This document shows, one piece after another, positions 10,801 through 18,611 of a DNA stretch of 64,000 nt (positions are counted from its first letter, which is position 1; each line of letters starts with the position of its first letter). A program made the position numbers and the translations under genes. The stretch comes from CAZGOM01 sp964527265 (GTDB taxonomy: Bacteria > Planctomycetota > Phycisphaerae > Phycisphaerales > Phycisphaeraceae): NCBI GenBank assembly GCA_964527265.1, contig CAZGOM010000006.1:1-64000 (forward strand), read 5' to 3'. Below the pieces are notes generated by a model. The model made no database searches. It had not been told where the DNA came from and worked only from the letters and a program-made list of their open reading frames with translations.

Positions 10801-13348
10801 TGAAGATGGCTTCGCCATAGGAGAAGGGGAAGGGGGTGAAGGTGAGGGTGCCGTCGTCGGAGATGACGGGAGAATCCAGGAAGAGGATGGGGTTGCTGAG
10901 GCTGGTGAGGTGGTAAAGGATGGTCTGGCCGGATTCGTTGGGGCCGGGGGATGCTTTGGCCCAGTTTTTGATGGTGACGGTGCCGGAGTTTTCGTTGACA
11001 GGATCGATGGGGGAAGCGGTGAAGGTGGGCGGATCGTTGACGGGGGTGACGTGGATGGTGAAGGGGTAGGAGGCGCTGGTGTTTTGATCGAAAATGCCGA
11101 TGGGGCCGGAATCCTTTACGGTGACGGTGAAGACGATGTCGCCGTAGATGTGGGGAGCGACCTGGTAAGTGAGGGTGCCGTTGGCATCGACCTGGGGCAA
11201 CTTGGTGAAGAGGTCGGCAGCGCCGGGAGCGGGAAGGTTGACGGTGAAGGTGGGGGTCTGGCCGGATTCGTCGGCGGGGCCGGGATTGAACTTGGCCCAG
11301 TTGGAGATGGTCTGGAAGCCGACGCCTTCAAGGATGGTGGGTGGATCGACGGCGACGATGGTGGGGGCGTCGTTGACCGGAGTGACGTTGATGATGAAGG
11401 TGTAGGGATCGCTGGTATCAACGCCGCCGTTGGCGGTGCCGCCGGAGTCCTGGACATTGATGGTGACCTTGGAAGATCCGGAGAGATTGGCGGCGGGCTT
11501 GAAGACGAGGACGCCGTCGCTGTTGAACTGGGGGAGCACGGAGAAGAGGCCGGGGTTGGAGACGTTCAGGACGTTGAATTTGATAGGCGTTTGTTCGGAT
11601 TCGGAGGGGGAGCCGGGGTTAAAAGGGAACTCTCCAAAGGCGAAGTAGATGGAAGAGTCTTCGATGGAGGTGAGGGTGGTGGAGGGGTTTTCGAAATAGG
11701 GCTTGGTATTGGGAGCAGGGACGGTGATGGTGAAGTCGAACTTGTTCTGGTTCTGGCCGGCGAAGGCGGTGCCGCCGGAGTCGGTGACGAGAACAGTGAT
11801 GACGGATGTGCCGGAGACGTTGTCGGCGAGAGTGAACTGGAGGGTGCCGTCGGGAGAGAGGGATGGGGCGACGGAGAAGAGGGATTTGTCGGAGATGCCG
11901 AGGACGTCGTACTGGGCGGTTTGATCGGATTCGGAAGGGTGGCCGGGGTCGAAGACGACGAAGCCGGGGAGGGTGGTGTGGCCGGAATTGCGGTTGGCGA
12001 TGACGGGGGAGGTGAAGGAGACCTGGGGTTCTTTGTTGACGTGGAGGACTTCGAAATAGCGGCCGTAGATGGAGGAGCCTTCCTGGGAAGCACCGGAGAA
12101 GACGGTGAGGAAGGAGCCGTCGAAGGTGGCGATGACAGCGGAGCCGGTCTGGTGGTTGGTGGTGTACTGGTTAATGAGGAATTCGGAGCCGACGCGGTTG
12201 CCGAGTGAGTCGTAGCGTTGGCCGTAAATGCCGTGGCCGCTGCCGTCCTGACCGACGCTGGTCCAGGTGATGACGAAGCCGGCGTCCATGACATAACTGG
12301 CGGAGGGGCCGAACTGGTCGCCGGTGGTGTAGGTGCTGACCTGGAAGGGGACGCCTTTGGTGGCGCCGGAGGAGGAGAAGAGTTGGCCGTAAACGCCGAA
12401 GCCGTCGCCATCCTGGCCGGAGAATGAGGTCCAGGTGAGAAGATAGCCGCCGATGGTGAGGGCGGTGACGGAGGGCTCGGTGTAGAGGTAGGTATCGTGC
12501 TGGGCGAGGAGGACGTTGGCGCCCTGGGTTTCGTCTTTGGAGGAGTAGCGCTGGGAATAGATATCGCTGGAGAATTGCTCTGCCCAGGCGATGACGTAGC
12601 CGCCGTCACCGATGAGGGCGGTGACGGAAGGGAGGACGTAGTTGGTGCCTGGGCCGGCGTTGACCTGGAAGCGGGTGGAAAGAGGCTGGGCGTCGGCGTC
12701 GAAGTGTTGGGCGATGATGCCGGTGGCAGGACCGGCAGCGCCGTCATCGCCTGTGCCGCGCCAGACGACGACGAAGCCGCCGGATTCGAGTGCGGTGACG
12801 GCGGAGGCGGTTTGGCCGGTGGTGACGGAGATGTCGGATTTAACGTTGATGATGGGGCTGTCGGGGTTGCCGAAGACGTCGTAGGTGCGGAGGAAGATGC
12901 CGAATTCCGTATCGGAGCCCTGACCTTCCCATGTGACGACATAGCCACCATTGGCAAGGGCGGCTACGACCGGGTTGTGCTGCAAGCCACCGGTGAAGTC
13001 GTTGATGCGGATTTCGGTACCGATGAGCTTGCCCTGGCCGTCGACCTTGCGGCCGAAGATGCCCTGGTTATCGCCGGAGCCTGAGCCGGCCCAGACAATG
13101 AAGGCGTCGCCACCGCTGTTCTCGCCGGATGCAACGGCGACCGAATTTTGTGAGCCGTCAGAGACATCGACGATAAAAGCATCAGTGATGGGGATGGGTG
13201 TGGTGATAAGGAACTGACGGGACTCGAGTTGTTCAAAGCGGCCGGGGGCGGCTAGCTGGCGCGATGGGCTTGTGCGGAGGGTGCGGTCTAAGTTTTTGAG
13301 GGACAGACGGTTATAGGAATTGCGGGAGGTTTGGGCAGACATTTGCAT
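7805..13348 (-). CDS. Giant exported repeat protein (propeller, cadherin-like and beta-helix regions), 1847 aa
   Basis: Probable surface or extracellular protein. The N-terminus has a basic stretch and FEQLESRQFL (about residues 38-47), a motif common at the start of planctomycete exported proteins; no classical signal peptide is obvious. Residues about 50-430 hold repeats of the form GGYVVTW...DGSG.GIYGQRYD, likely a beta-propeller. Residues about 440-885 hold four cadherin/Ig-like repeats, each with DGTL.F...SG...VTV.DSGGTA and VTPVNDAPT. About 890-1010 resembles a choice-of-anchor-D/HYDIN-type Ig domain (SRTFTVNNPGDLPLKISNF). About 1030-1760 is a long series of short turns (ITGDLTSYT, GSITAPKVTSITAKG, SVSGEIRD types), probably a right-handed beta-helix. 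No PEP-CTERM or RTX tail is seen, so the anchoring mode is unknown. Adhesion or glycan binding is inferred. MSAQ at residue 3 is an alternative start. Confidence 0.85.
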   Translation of the reverse strand: MQMSAQTSRNSYNRLSLKNLDRTLRTSPSRQLAAPGRFEQLESRQFLITTPIPITDAFIVDVSDGSQNSVAVASGENSGGDAFIVWAGSGSGDNQGIFGRKVDGQGKLIGTEIRINDFTGGLQHNPVVAALANGGYVVTWEGQGSDTEFGIFLRTYDVFGNPDSPIINVKSDISVTTGQTASAVTALESGGFVVVWRGTGDDGAAGPATGIIAQHFDADAQPLSTRFQVNAGPGTNYVLPSVTALIGDGGYVIAWAEQFSSDIYSQRYSSKDETQGANVLLAQHDTYLYTEPSVTALTIGGYLLTWTSFSGQDGDGFGVYGQLFSSSGATKGVPFQVSTYTTGDQFGPSASYVMDAGFVITWTSVGQDGSGHGIYGQRYDSLGNRVGSEFLINQYTTNHQTGSAVIATFDGSFLTVFSGASQEGSSIYGRYFEVLHVNKEPQVSFTSPVIANRNSGHTTLPGFVVFDPGHPSESDQTAQYDVLGISDKSLFSVAPSLSPDGTLQFTLADNVSGTSVITVLVTDSGGTAFAGQNQNKFDFTITVPAPNTKPYFENPSTTLTSIEDSSIYFAFGEFPFNPGSPSESEQTPIKFNVLNVSNPGLFSVLPQFNSDGVLVFKPAANLSGSSKVTINVQDSGGTANGGVDTSDPYTFIINVTPVNDAPTIVAVDPPTILEGVGFQTISNWAKFNPGPADESGQTPTFTVNLPAPGAADLFTKLPQVDANGTLTYQVAPHIYGDIVFTVTVKDSGPIGIFDQNTSASYPFTIHVTPVNDPPTFTASPIDPVNENSGTVTIKNWAKASPGPNESGQTILYHLTSLSNPILFLDSPVISDDGTLTFTPFPFSYGEAIFTLVAKDNGGTANGGQNTSLPQTFTISINHVPAPKVNVVSTLPNLGNGVSDGSTFTSTENGTNFGTSYQSIAPGSVSRTFTVNNPGDLPLKISNFSVPTGFTITEGLSDTIAPGKSDTFTVSLSTQTPGEFSGQVQFDTNTAVGTFNFALTGLVEPGEFHTFTSKTALKDRTFLDENNNKVVFALTGHGNGTLFITPDKRLLSLALDGTLAVSSSLTITTTKNTPTGTGISSLTAIDVSGGLLALNAASTALHGSFNASANIKTLTLGDVVTHHQSNIIINGSVSDKTTITLGRLSEVSIRTDATITSFKAIDWLDSNGLADEFIAASLGSFSITGRAATKTAPLVRGDLQADIRLTLPAPVSVSGKAVVAPLVSAITISGDSSSIWALGAHKLGSATVKGASSGGGLFANAVGSLTVTGDVSNFIAHIDKDFTSFKARHAQNVEFNITGALGTVSVNQWSGGSIFTGKLTSFTTTGLAGPVIKGISTPILSGDFTGDLTIVGLSSTANAQTLGSLTIKGSVTGNGESTGLNADWSITGGVGAIRIGGDVTGLVFETKHKTANKGNLASLSVTGEIRDTSIDIAGKTGAISMGSSDHLTFSADAEILSYTALKITLENVLVSSLAIGAINVGAWQSGSITAPKVTSITAKGVAATKTTPAIAGDFTGKVDISAIGLKTGTLALGSVSIAGTLGGYGDNKTWSINGKTGPITVGALANTTIDITGDLTSYTSKLTSDNSHLNVSGSSGPISLGGADHLEIRIGFGGKGGDLASFTSTKDLQSTTLWVEGNIGALTTGNWDGGSITARKVAGITAKATAATKTASAVHGDWDGVAMEITGDNVKIGQNAVGPINIAGQVNLSTWHIHGNAGAVSVGSFYSSAIYVGVSEGVNAGTVKSSHFTLFGGKAATLAGFTVTGKNVPVGHASFSNSDILTGSLTNASLKLVNNETLSGYGFYVFTKIGNYTRQTGNPPPNSVVRVTNKTTPGTYDQDAGYRLVIVA

Positions 13349-13743
13349 GGGAGCACCCGAGGTAGGAGGAAGTAAGCGGATGCCCGGCGATCATGGACGG
13401 GATACGGAGAGTATGGAATACAAAATGGGTTCGGCAAGTGATTTATAACGATTTTGGGTGAGTGGGTTGGGAAGGAGGATGTGCTTTTGTTTTGCCTGGT
13501 GAGGAGAGGAAGATTTACAGGATGATTTTTGAAGGTTGACGGGTAAATTGGGGTTGCAGGGACGCGAGAGAGAGAGAGAGAGGGCGAGGATGAAGGCGAG
13601 GAGTCGGGGGCGTTGGTGATTATGGGTCCAACGGGAAGGGGTACGGGTCCGGTTGAGAGAGTAGAGCAAGCAATAGCGAGTAGAAACATAGAGTGGAAAG
13701 GAAAGAAGGAAGGGATCAAGCCCCAGCCGGGTGAATTTTCAAT
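13349..13743. other. 395-base divergent intergenic region with a GA microsatellite
   Basis: It separates the giant surface-protein gene (-) from the M24 peptidase gene (+), so it must hold both promoters. I see no convincing gene. A (GA)n tract of about 18 bases lies at 13566-13583; such a tract can change length by slippage and might tune expression of the surface protein. No clear consensus promoter was found by eye. Confidence 0.4.
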
Positions 13744-14889
13744 ATGATGCCCGGTATGGCTAAAAACACACAAGTGCGCGTAACGGGTACGGATTTGTTT
13801 TCAGGGCGATTGGCGGGGGTTCGGGCGCGGTTTAAGAAAGAGCATGTGGGGGTGGATGCACTTTTGGTGACCAATGACAAGGACATCCGATATCTGACAG
13901 GGTTCATTGGTCATGACAGTTGGGCGATTGTGCCGCTTGCCGGGGCCAGCCGGGTGACGATTGTGAGTGATCGGCGGTTTGAAGAGCAGATCCAGCGGGA
14001 AGCACCGCAGGCGGCGGTGGTGATGCGGTCGGGGGCGATTACAGAAGCGACGGCCAAGGCGCTGGATGGGCTGAAGATCAAGAAGTTGGGTGTTCAGCCG
14101 GACTATATGACGCTGGGGGTGTTTAAATCGCTGAAAAAGGCGGTGGGTGCGGGGCGGGTGACGGAGACGGCGGATGGGTTGATCAAGCAGCGTGCGGTGA
14201 AAACCGAGGATGAAGTGGCGCTGATCAAGAAGGCGGGGAAGATTCAGCAGGCTGCGTATGAGGCGGTGATCAAGGAGATTCGGGCGGGGAAGGATACGGA
14301 AGCGCAGATTGCGGCGAAGCTGGAGATGACGATGCGGGGGATGGGGGCGGACGGGCCGAGCTTCAATACGATCATCGCGGTGGGGGCCAATGCGAGCTTG
14401 CCGCACGCGATCCCGGGGGGTACGAAGACGAAGAAGAATGAGATCATCCTGATCGATTGGGGTGCGCGGCTGGAGGGGTATTGTTCTGACATGACGCGGG
14501 TGATCGCGCTGGGGAAGATGCCGGCGAAGATGCGCGAGGTTTACCAGGTGGTGCTTGAGGCGCAGATGGCGGCAATTGATGCAATTGCACCCGGCAAGGC
14601 GCTTAAGGATATCGACGCCGTGGCGCGTGGGATTATTGATAAAGCTGGTTACGGCAAGGAGTTCTCGCATTCGCTGGGGCATGGATTGGGGCTGGATATC
14701 CATGAGCAGCCGACGCTTTCCACGCGGTCGGAAGGAGTGCTGGAACCCGGGCATGTGGTGACCGTGGAACCGGGGATTTACCTGCCGGGAGTGGGCGGCG
14801 TGCGCATTGAGGACGATGTTCTGGTGACGGCCAAGGGCAAAGAGGTGTTGACTGATTTGCCCAAAGACCTCACTTGCGCGATCATATGA
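13744..14889 (+). CDS. M24 family aminopeptidase (Xaa-Pro aminopeptidase/dipeptidase type)
   Basis: Cytosolic dinuclear-metal peptidase of 381 residues that removes residues next to proline. The N-terminal creatinase-like domain (about 18-145) precedes the pita-bread catalytic domain. Metal ligands are visible: Asp238 (ILIDWGA), Asp249 (YCSDMTRV), His313 (HSLGHGLG), Glu342 (TVEPGIY) and Glu356 (RIEDDVLV). The start is ambiguous among ATG 13744, 13747 and 13756 (MAKNTQ); none has a good ribosome site. The order peptidase-accB-accC recalls the yqhT-efp-accB-accC arrangement of other bacteria, with efp missing. The accB start is 97 bases downstream, so cotranscription is likely. Confidence 0.93.
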   Translation: MMPGMAKNTQVRVTGTDLFSGRLAGVRARFKKEHVGVDALLVTNDKDIRYLTGFIGHDSWAIVPLAGASRVTIVSDRRFEEQIQREAPQAAVVMRSGAITEATAKALDGLKIKKLGVQPDYMTLGVFKSLKKAVGAGRVTETADGLIKQRAVKTEDEVALIKKAGKIQQAAYEAVIKEIRAGKDTEAQIAAKLEMTMRGMGADGPSFNTIIAVGANASLPHAIPGGTKTKKNEIILIDWGARLEGYCSDMTRVIALGKMPAKMREVYQVVLEAQMAAIDAIAPGKALKDIDAVARGIIDKAGYGKEFSHSLGHGLGLDIHEQPTLSTRSEGVLEPGHVVTVEPGIYLPGVGGVRIEDDVLVTAKGKEVLTDLPKDLTCAII

Positions 14890-14986
14890 GGTCTAAAACG
14901 TGATCCTTGGAGCCCCATTTGGTGGCGGTTCCCGGGGTGGCGCGTCGGATGTCTGATAAAACCCAGAGGCTTACCCGGAAAAGCAC

Positions 14987-15466
14987 ATGATCGATCTCAA
15001 AACGCTTCGTGAACTGGTCAAGATCATGGTCTCCAACGACCTTACAGAGGTCGATCTTCAGGATGACAAAGGTGAAAAGGTTTCATTGAAGCGTGCGGTG
15101 GGCGGAACACCCGTGACCCACTACGCTCCTGCGCCGGTTCAACAGGTTGCCGCGCCCGTGCCTGCCTTGTCGGCCCCGGCAGCAGCAAGCGCCCCCGCTG
15201 CCCCTAAAGTGGATGACTTTGCAGGCCTGGTGGCGATCAACAGTCCGATGGTGGGAACGTTCTATGCATCGCCCAGCCCTGAGGCCAAGCCGTTTGTAGC
15301 GGTGGGGGCGAAGATCAGCGCGGATAAAAACGTCTGCATCATCGAAGCGATGAAGGTGTTCAACGAGATCAAGGCGGAGACGACGGGCACCATCGAAAAG
15401 GTGATGGTGACGAGCGGTCAGGCCGTGGAGTTCGGCCAGCCGTTGTTTTACGTGCGGCCCGGCTGA
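14987..15466 (+). CDS. accB: Biotin carboxyl carrier protein of acetyl-CoA carboxylase
   Basis: BCCP, 159 residues, carries the biotin that AccC carboxylates and the carboxyltransferase uses to make malonyl-CoA for fatty-acid synthesis. The N-terminal domain (1-36, MIDLKTLRELVKIMVSNDLTE) is joined by an Ala/Pro-rich swinging linker (about 40-75) to the biotinyl domain (about 80-159). The acceptor is Lys123 in IIEAMKVFNEI; the thumb region NSPMVGTFYASPSPEAKPFV is present. It starts at ATG 14987 with a weak GGAAAA upstream. The gene lies 89 bases before accC in the same direction, the near-universal pairing. Confidence 0.96.
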   Translation: MIDLKTLRELVKIMVSNDLTEVDLQDDKGEKVSLKRAVGGTPVTHYAPAPVQQVAAPVPALSAPAAASAPAAPKVDDFAGLVAINSPMVGTFYASPSPEAKPFVAVGAKISADKNVCIIEAMKVFNEIKAETTGTIEKVMVTSGQAVEFGQPLFYVRPG

Positions 15467-15555
15467 TTGCGGGCGTCGGTTAAGACGTCGGGCATGATCT
15501 ATCTGGAGCTTGCCCCAACTTCCTCCTTCTTCCCTTCAAGAGACACCGGTAACGC

Positions 15556-16920
15556 ATGTTTTCACGCATACTGATTGCCAATCGTGGCGAAATCGCCGTC
15601 CGGATCATTCGCGCAGCCCGTGAGCTGGGCATCCAGACCGTGGCGGTCTATTCGACAGCGGATAAGACCTCCAATCATGTGCGGCTTGCCGACAAGGCCA
15701 TCTGCATCGGCGACGCGCCCAGCGCGGACAGCTACCTGAACATTCCGCGGCTGATCAGCGCGGCGGAAGTGGCGAATGTGGACGCGATTCACCCTGGGTA
15801 CGGCTTCCTGGCGGAAAACGCGCATTTTGCCGAGGTTTGCCGTTCCTGCAAGATTGAATTCATCGGGCCGAGCGTGGAGGCGATGAACTCGCTTGGCAGC
15901 AAGGTGAACTGCAAGGCGCTGGCGATCAAGAATAAAGTGCCGACGGCGCCGGGTTCCAAAGGAAAGATCGAGACCGAAGAAGAAGCGATCAAGGTGGCCC
16001 GGGAAATCGGGTATCCGGTGATTGTGAAGGCCAGCGCCGGTGGGGGCGGGCGCGGCATGCGCGTGGCGCACAATGAAATCGCGTTGCGGGCGGGTTTAAA
16101 GAGTGCCATGGCCGAGGCCAAAGGCGCTTTTGGCGACTCCACCGTTTACATTGAAAAGTTCATTGAAGTGGCGCGGCATATTGAAGTGCAGATCATCGGC
16201 GATCAGCACGGGAATGTGGTCCATCTGTTTGAGCGCGACTGCACCATGCAGCGCCGCCATCAGAAGTTGATCGAAGAATCGCCCAGCCCGATCCTGACGC
16301 AGAAAGAGCGTGAGGAAGTATGCAACGCGGCGGTGCGGTTGTGCAAGGCGGCCAACTATTACTCGGCCGGAACGGTTGAGTTTTTGATGGACGCGAAGAG
16401 CCGGCAATTCTTCCTGATGGAAGTCAATACCCGCGTGCAGGTGGAACACCCTGTGACGGAGATGGTGACGGGGATCGACATCGTCAAGACGCAGATCCGG
16501 GTGGCGGCAGGTGAGAAGCTGCGCTTTTCGCAGAAAGACATCAAGCAGACGGGGCATGCCATTGAGCTGCGCATCAATGCGGAAGATCCGGATAAGAACT
16601 TCATGCCTTCGGCGGGGATGATCAACCTGTTTGATCCGCCCGGCGGGCTGGGTGTGCGCATGGATACGCATTGCTACTCGGGCTATCGCGTGCCGCCCAA
16701 CTATGACTCGATGATTGCGAAGCTGATCGTGCATAAAGAGAACCGGACCGAGGCGATCAACACGCTGCGGCGCGCGCTGCATGAGTTCCGCGTTGAGCCG
16801 ATCAAGACGACGATCCCGCTGCATGCGATGCTGATGACGAACTCGAATTTCATCAACAGCGAAATCGACATCCACTATGTGGAGCGGTTGCTGGCGAGCA
16901 AAGCCGGGCAGGGGCATTGA
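15556..16920 (+). CDS. accC: Biotin carboxylase subunit of acetyl-CoA carboxylase
   Basis: ATP-grasp enzyme of 454 residues that carboxylates biotin on AccB with ATP and bicarbonate. It begins MFSRILIANRGEIAVRIIRA, diagnostic of the family. The ATP-binding Gly-rich loop is KASAGGGGRGMR; the metal and catalytic region includes EVNTRVQVEHPVTEMVTG, with Glu ligands and the catalytic Arg. The C-terminal region (RINAEDPDKNFMPSAG to the end) completes a full-length subunit. The carboxyltransferase genes accA and accD are not in this window. It starts at ATG 15556 without a strong ribosome site. Confidence 0.97.
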   Translation: MFSRILIANRGEIAVRIIRAARELGIQTVAVYSTADKTSNHVRLADKAICIGDAPSADSYLNIPRLISAAEVANVDAIHPGYGFLAENAHFAEVCRSCKIEFIGPSVEAMNSLGSKVNCKALAIKNKVPTAPGSKGKIETEEEAIKVAREIGYPVIVKASAGGGGRGMRVAHNEIALRAGLKSAMAEAKGAFGDSTVYIEKFIEVARHIEVQIIGDQHGNVVHLFERDCTMQRRHQKLIEESPSPILTQKEREEVCNAAVRLCKAANYYSAGTVEFLMDAKSRQFFLMEVNTRVQVEHPVTEMVTGIDIVKTQIRVAAGEKLRFSQKDIKQTGHAIELRINAEDPDKNFMPSAGMINLFDPPGGLGVRMDTHCYSGYRVPPNYDSMIAKLIVHKENRTEAINTLRRALHEFRVEPIKTTIPLHAMLMTNSNFINSEIDIHYVERLLASKAGQGH

Positions 16921-17051
16921 AGTCCTGAGGATTGTGAATTGTCCATGAGTCAGGGTTTCCCCGGTGGGGGATTGCCGCTGGCGGGTTGTTACAATCCGCT
17001 GGTCGATTACATACAGCCTTTCTAATCACCCATACAGCAAGGGATCATCAG

Positions 17052-17411
17052 ATGAGCATTCAAGACATCGGCAAGAAGTTTGTGGAACTGTGCAACCAGG
17101 GCAAGAATTTCGATGTGATGAAGACGATGTACACCCCTGACATCGTTTCGGTGGAGTCGAACGGGAATGAAACGGCGGGGCAAGAAGCGGTGATTCAGAA
17201 GTCGGTGAAGTGGGCTTCGACGCTGACGATCAATGGTGAAAAGGTGCTTGGTCCGTACTTCAACGGGCCGAATCAGTTTGCCGTGCATTTCACTTTTGAT
17301 GTGACGCTCAAGGCGACGGGCCAGCGCGTGGTGCAGCAGGAAGTGGCGGTGTATACGGTGAAGGGTGACAAGATCTCGCACGAGCGGTTCTTCAATGAAG
17401 GCAACTGGTAA
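17052..17411 (+). CDS. NTF2/SnoaL-like small protein, 119 aa
   Basis: Cone-shaped alpha+beta barrel fold typical of nuclear transport factor 2-like proteins, suggested by the helical start (IQDIGKKFVELCNQGKNFDVMKTMYTPDIVSVE) and the later strands (GPNQFAVHFTFDVTLKATGQ, QQEVAVYTVKGDKISHERFFNEG). The family includes ketosteroid isomerase-like enzymes and many of unknown role. No catalytic assignment can be made. ATG 17052 is chosen because AAGGGA lies about 8 bases upstream and the domain begins there; an in-frame codon at 16986 would add an unrelated tail. It stands alone after accC. Confidence 0.8.
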   Translation: MSIQDIGKKFVELCNQGKNFDVMKTMYTPDIVSVESNGNETAGQEAVIQKSVKWASTLTINGEKVLGPYFNGPNQFAVHFTFDVTLKATGQRVVQQEVAVYTVKGDKISHERFFNEGNW

Positions 17412-17604
17412 AGCGCGCTGGGGGGCGGCCTGATTTGTAAAGGCAAGAGCCAGGCAGCGGCGTAATGCCAGCAAGTGTTGTCGCATTGGGGTTTGTCTGT
17501 TTGCTCGGGGCGCTGAAGGCTCAATTGGGCTGACGATACACTATGGTTCAAGGGCGTTCTCCCGCGTGGGGCATGCGCAGTGTTGCTCTTTGGCGAGAAA
17601 ATCA

Positions 17605-18522
17605 ATGTCACGATTCAGATTGTCGATGGGTGTTGCCTGTGTTTTCGCCGGTGCATTTGGGGTTGATGCAATTCATGCGGCGGATGAGCAGGCGTACACC
17701 ATTACTTACAACCGCCCTGTGAAGGCCGGGGAGACGTTTGAGCATGAGGTGAAGACGACGCTGCTGCTTCAGAAGACGCCGGTGAGCGATACGCTTTCAC
17801 TGGAGCAGATGGCGCAGATTTCGCGGCCGACGGTGGAGAAACTGGAAGCGAAATTCAAGTGCGAGGTGTTGGCCGTGACGCCGGAAGGGAACCGCACAAA
17901 GGTGAAAGTGACCTTCGCGAAACTGGCGGACACGACGCTGGGCAAGGCGCAAGCGGTGGTGCCGGAGGGTACGCAGCTTGTGCTGACGATTCAACCCAAG
18001 GGAGAGGTATCCGTGGAAGGCGTGGAGCCGGAGTTTAAGATCACGCCTGCGATCAAGGCGAAAGCCGATAAGGTGGTGGCCTTGAAGCAGCGAATGGAAC
18101 TGGACACGTTACTGGGCGGGGTGAAGGCGCGGAAAGTGGGCGAGGCGTGGGCATTGGATAAAGACCTGGTGCTTAAAAGCGCCGGCGGGGACCCATCCAT
18201 CGCACCCAAAGACCCGGCAGGCACGGCGAAACTGCTCAGAGTGGAGACGATCAAAGGTGTGCCACAAGCGACGACGGAGATTGTGATGGTGGTGAAGGGG
18301 ACGACGGGGGCAGGGGAATTGGCGACAGGGAAACTCACTGAAGCGGGCATTTCGGTGACGGACCAGGTGACGTTGCCAATCAATACCAATCAGCCAGGGT
18401 GGACCCATTCACGGGATTGGAAGATGAAAGTGCAGATGGATTTTTTAGAGACTGCAGCGATCAAGAGGTTGAATGTGACGTTGAATGAAAAGCGCGAGGA
18501 AACGGTGAGCGCAAGTAAATAG
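17605..18522 (+). CDS. Exported hypothetical protein, 305 aa
   Basis: Signal peptide residues 1-25 (MSRFRLSMGVACVFAGAFG...HA, cleavage before ADEQ). The mature part is about 280 residues, beta-rich with no cysteine motif, beginning YTITYNRPVKAGETFEHEV. It resembles planctomycete periplasmic proteins of unknown role that share the pattern of a KAGE..E....T phrase followed by evenly spaced strands. No enzyme signature is visible. ATG 17605 gives the signal peptide exactly at the N-terminus and is preferred over 17566. It precedes the NIF3-family gene by 89 bases in the same direction. Confidence 0.75.
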   Translation: MSRFRLSMGVACVFAGAFGVDAIHAADEQAYTITYNRPVKAGETFEHEVKTTLLLQKTPVSDTLSLEQMAQISRPTVEKLEAKFKCEVLAVTPEGNRTKVKVTFAKLADTTLGKAQAVVPEGTQLVLTIQPKGEVSVEGVEPEFKITPAIKAKADKVVALKQRMELDTLLGGVKARKVGEAWALDKDLVLKSAGGDPSIAPKDPAGTAKLLRVETIKGVPQATTEIVMVVKGTTGAGELATGKLTEAGISVTDQVTLPINTNQPGWTHSRDWKMKVQMDFLETAAIKRLNVTLNEKREETVSASK

Positions 18523-18611
18523 GCCGGCTTCCTTGATGTTTGCGCAGAATTCCGGTTACGTGTCAGCACCCTGTCCCCGCGATCGAATGGGAGAGGGGTA
18601 AGATACGTGTT

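Noticed and set aside
10241..12208. 655-residue open frame antisense to the giant surface protein gene
   Set aside because: Gly/Val/Asp/Glu-rich low-complexity translation mirrors the repeat codons of the real gene on the other strand.
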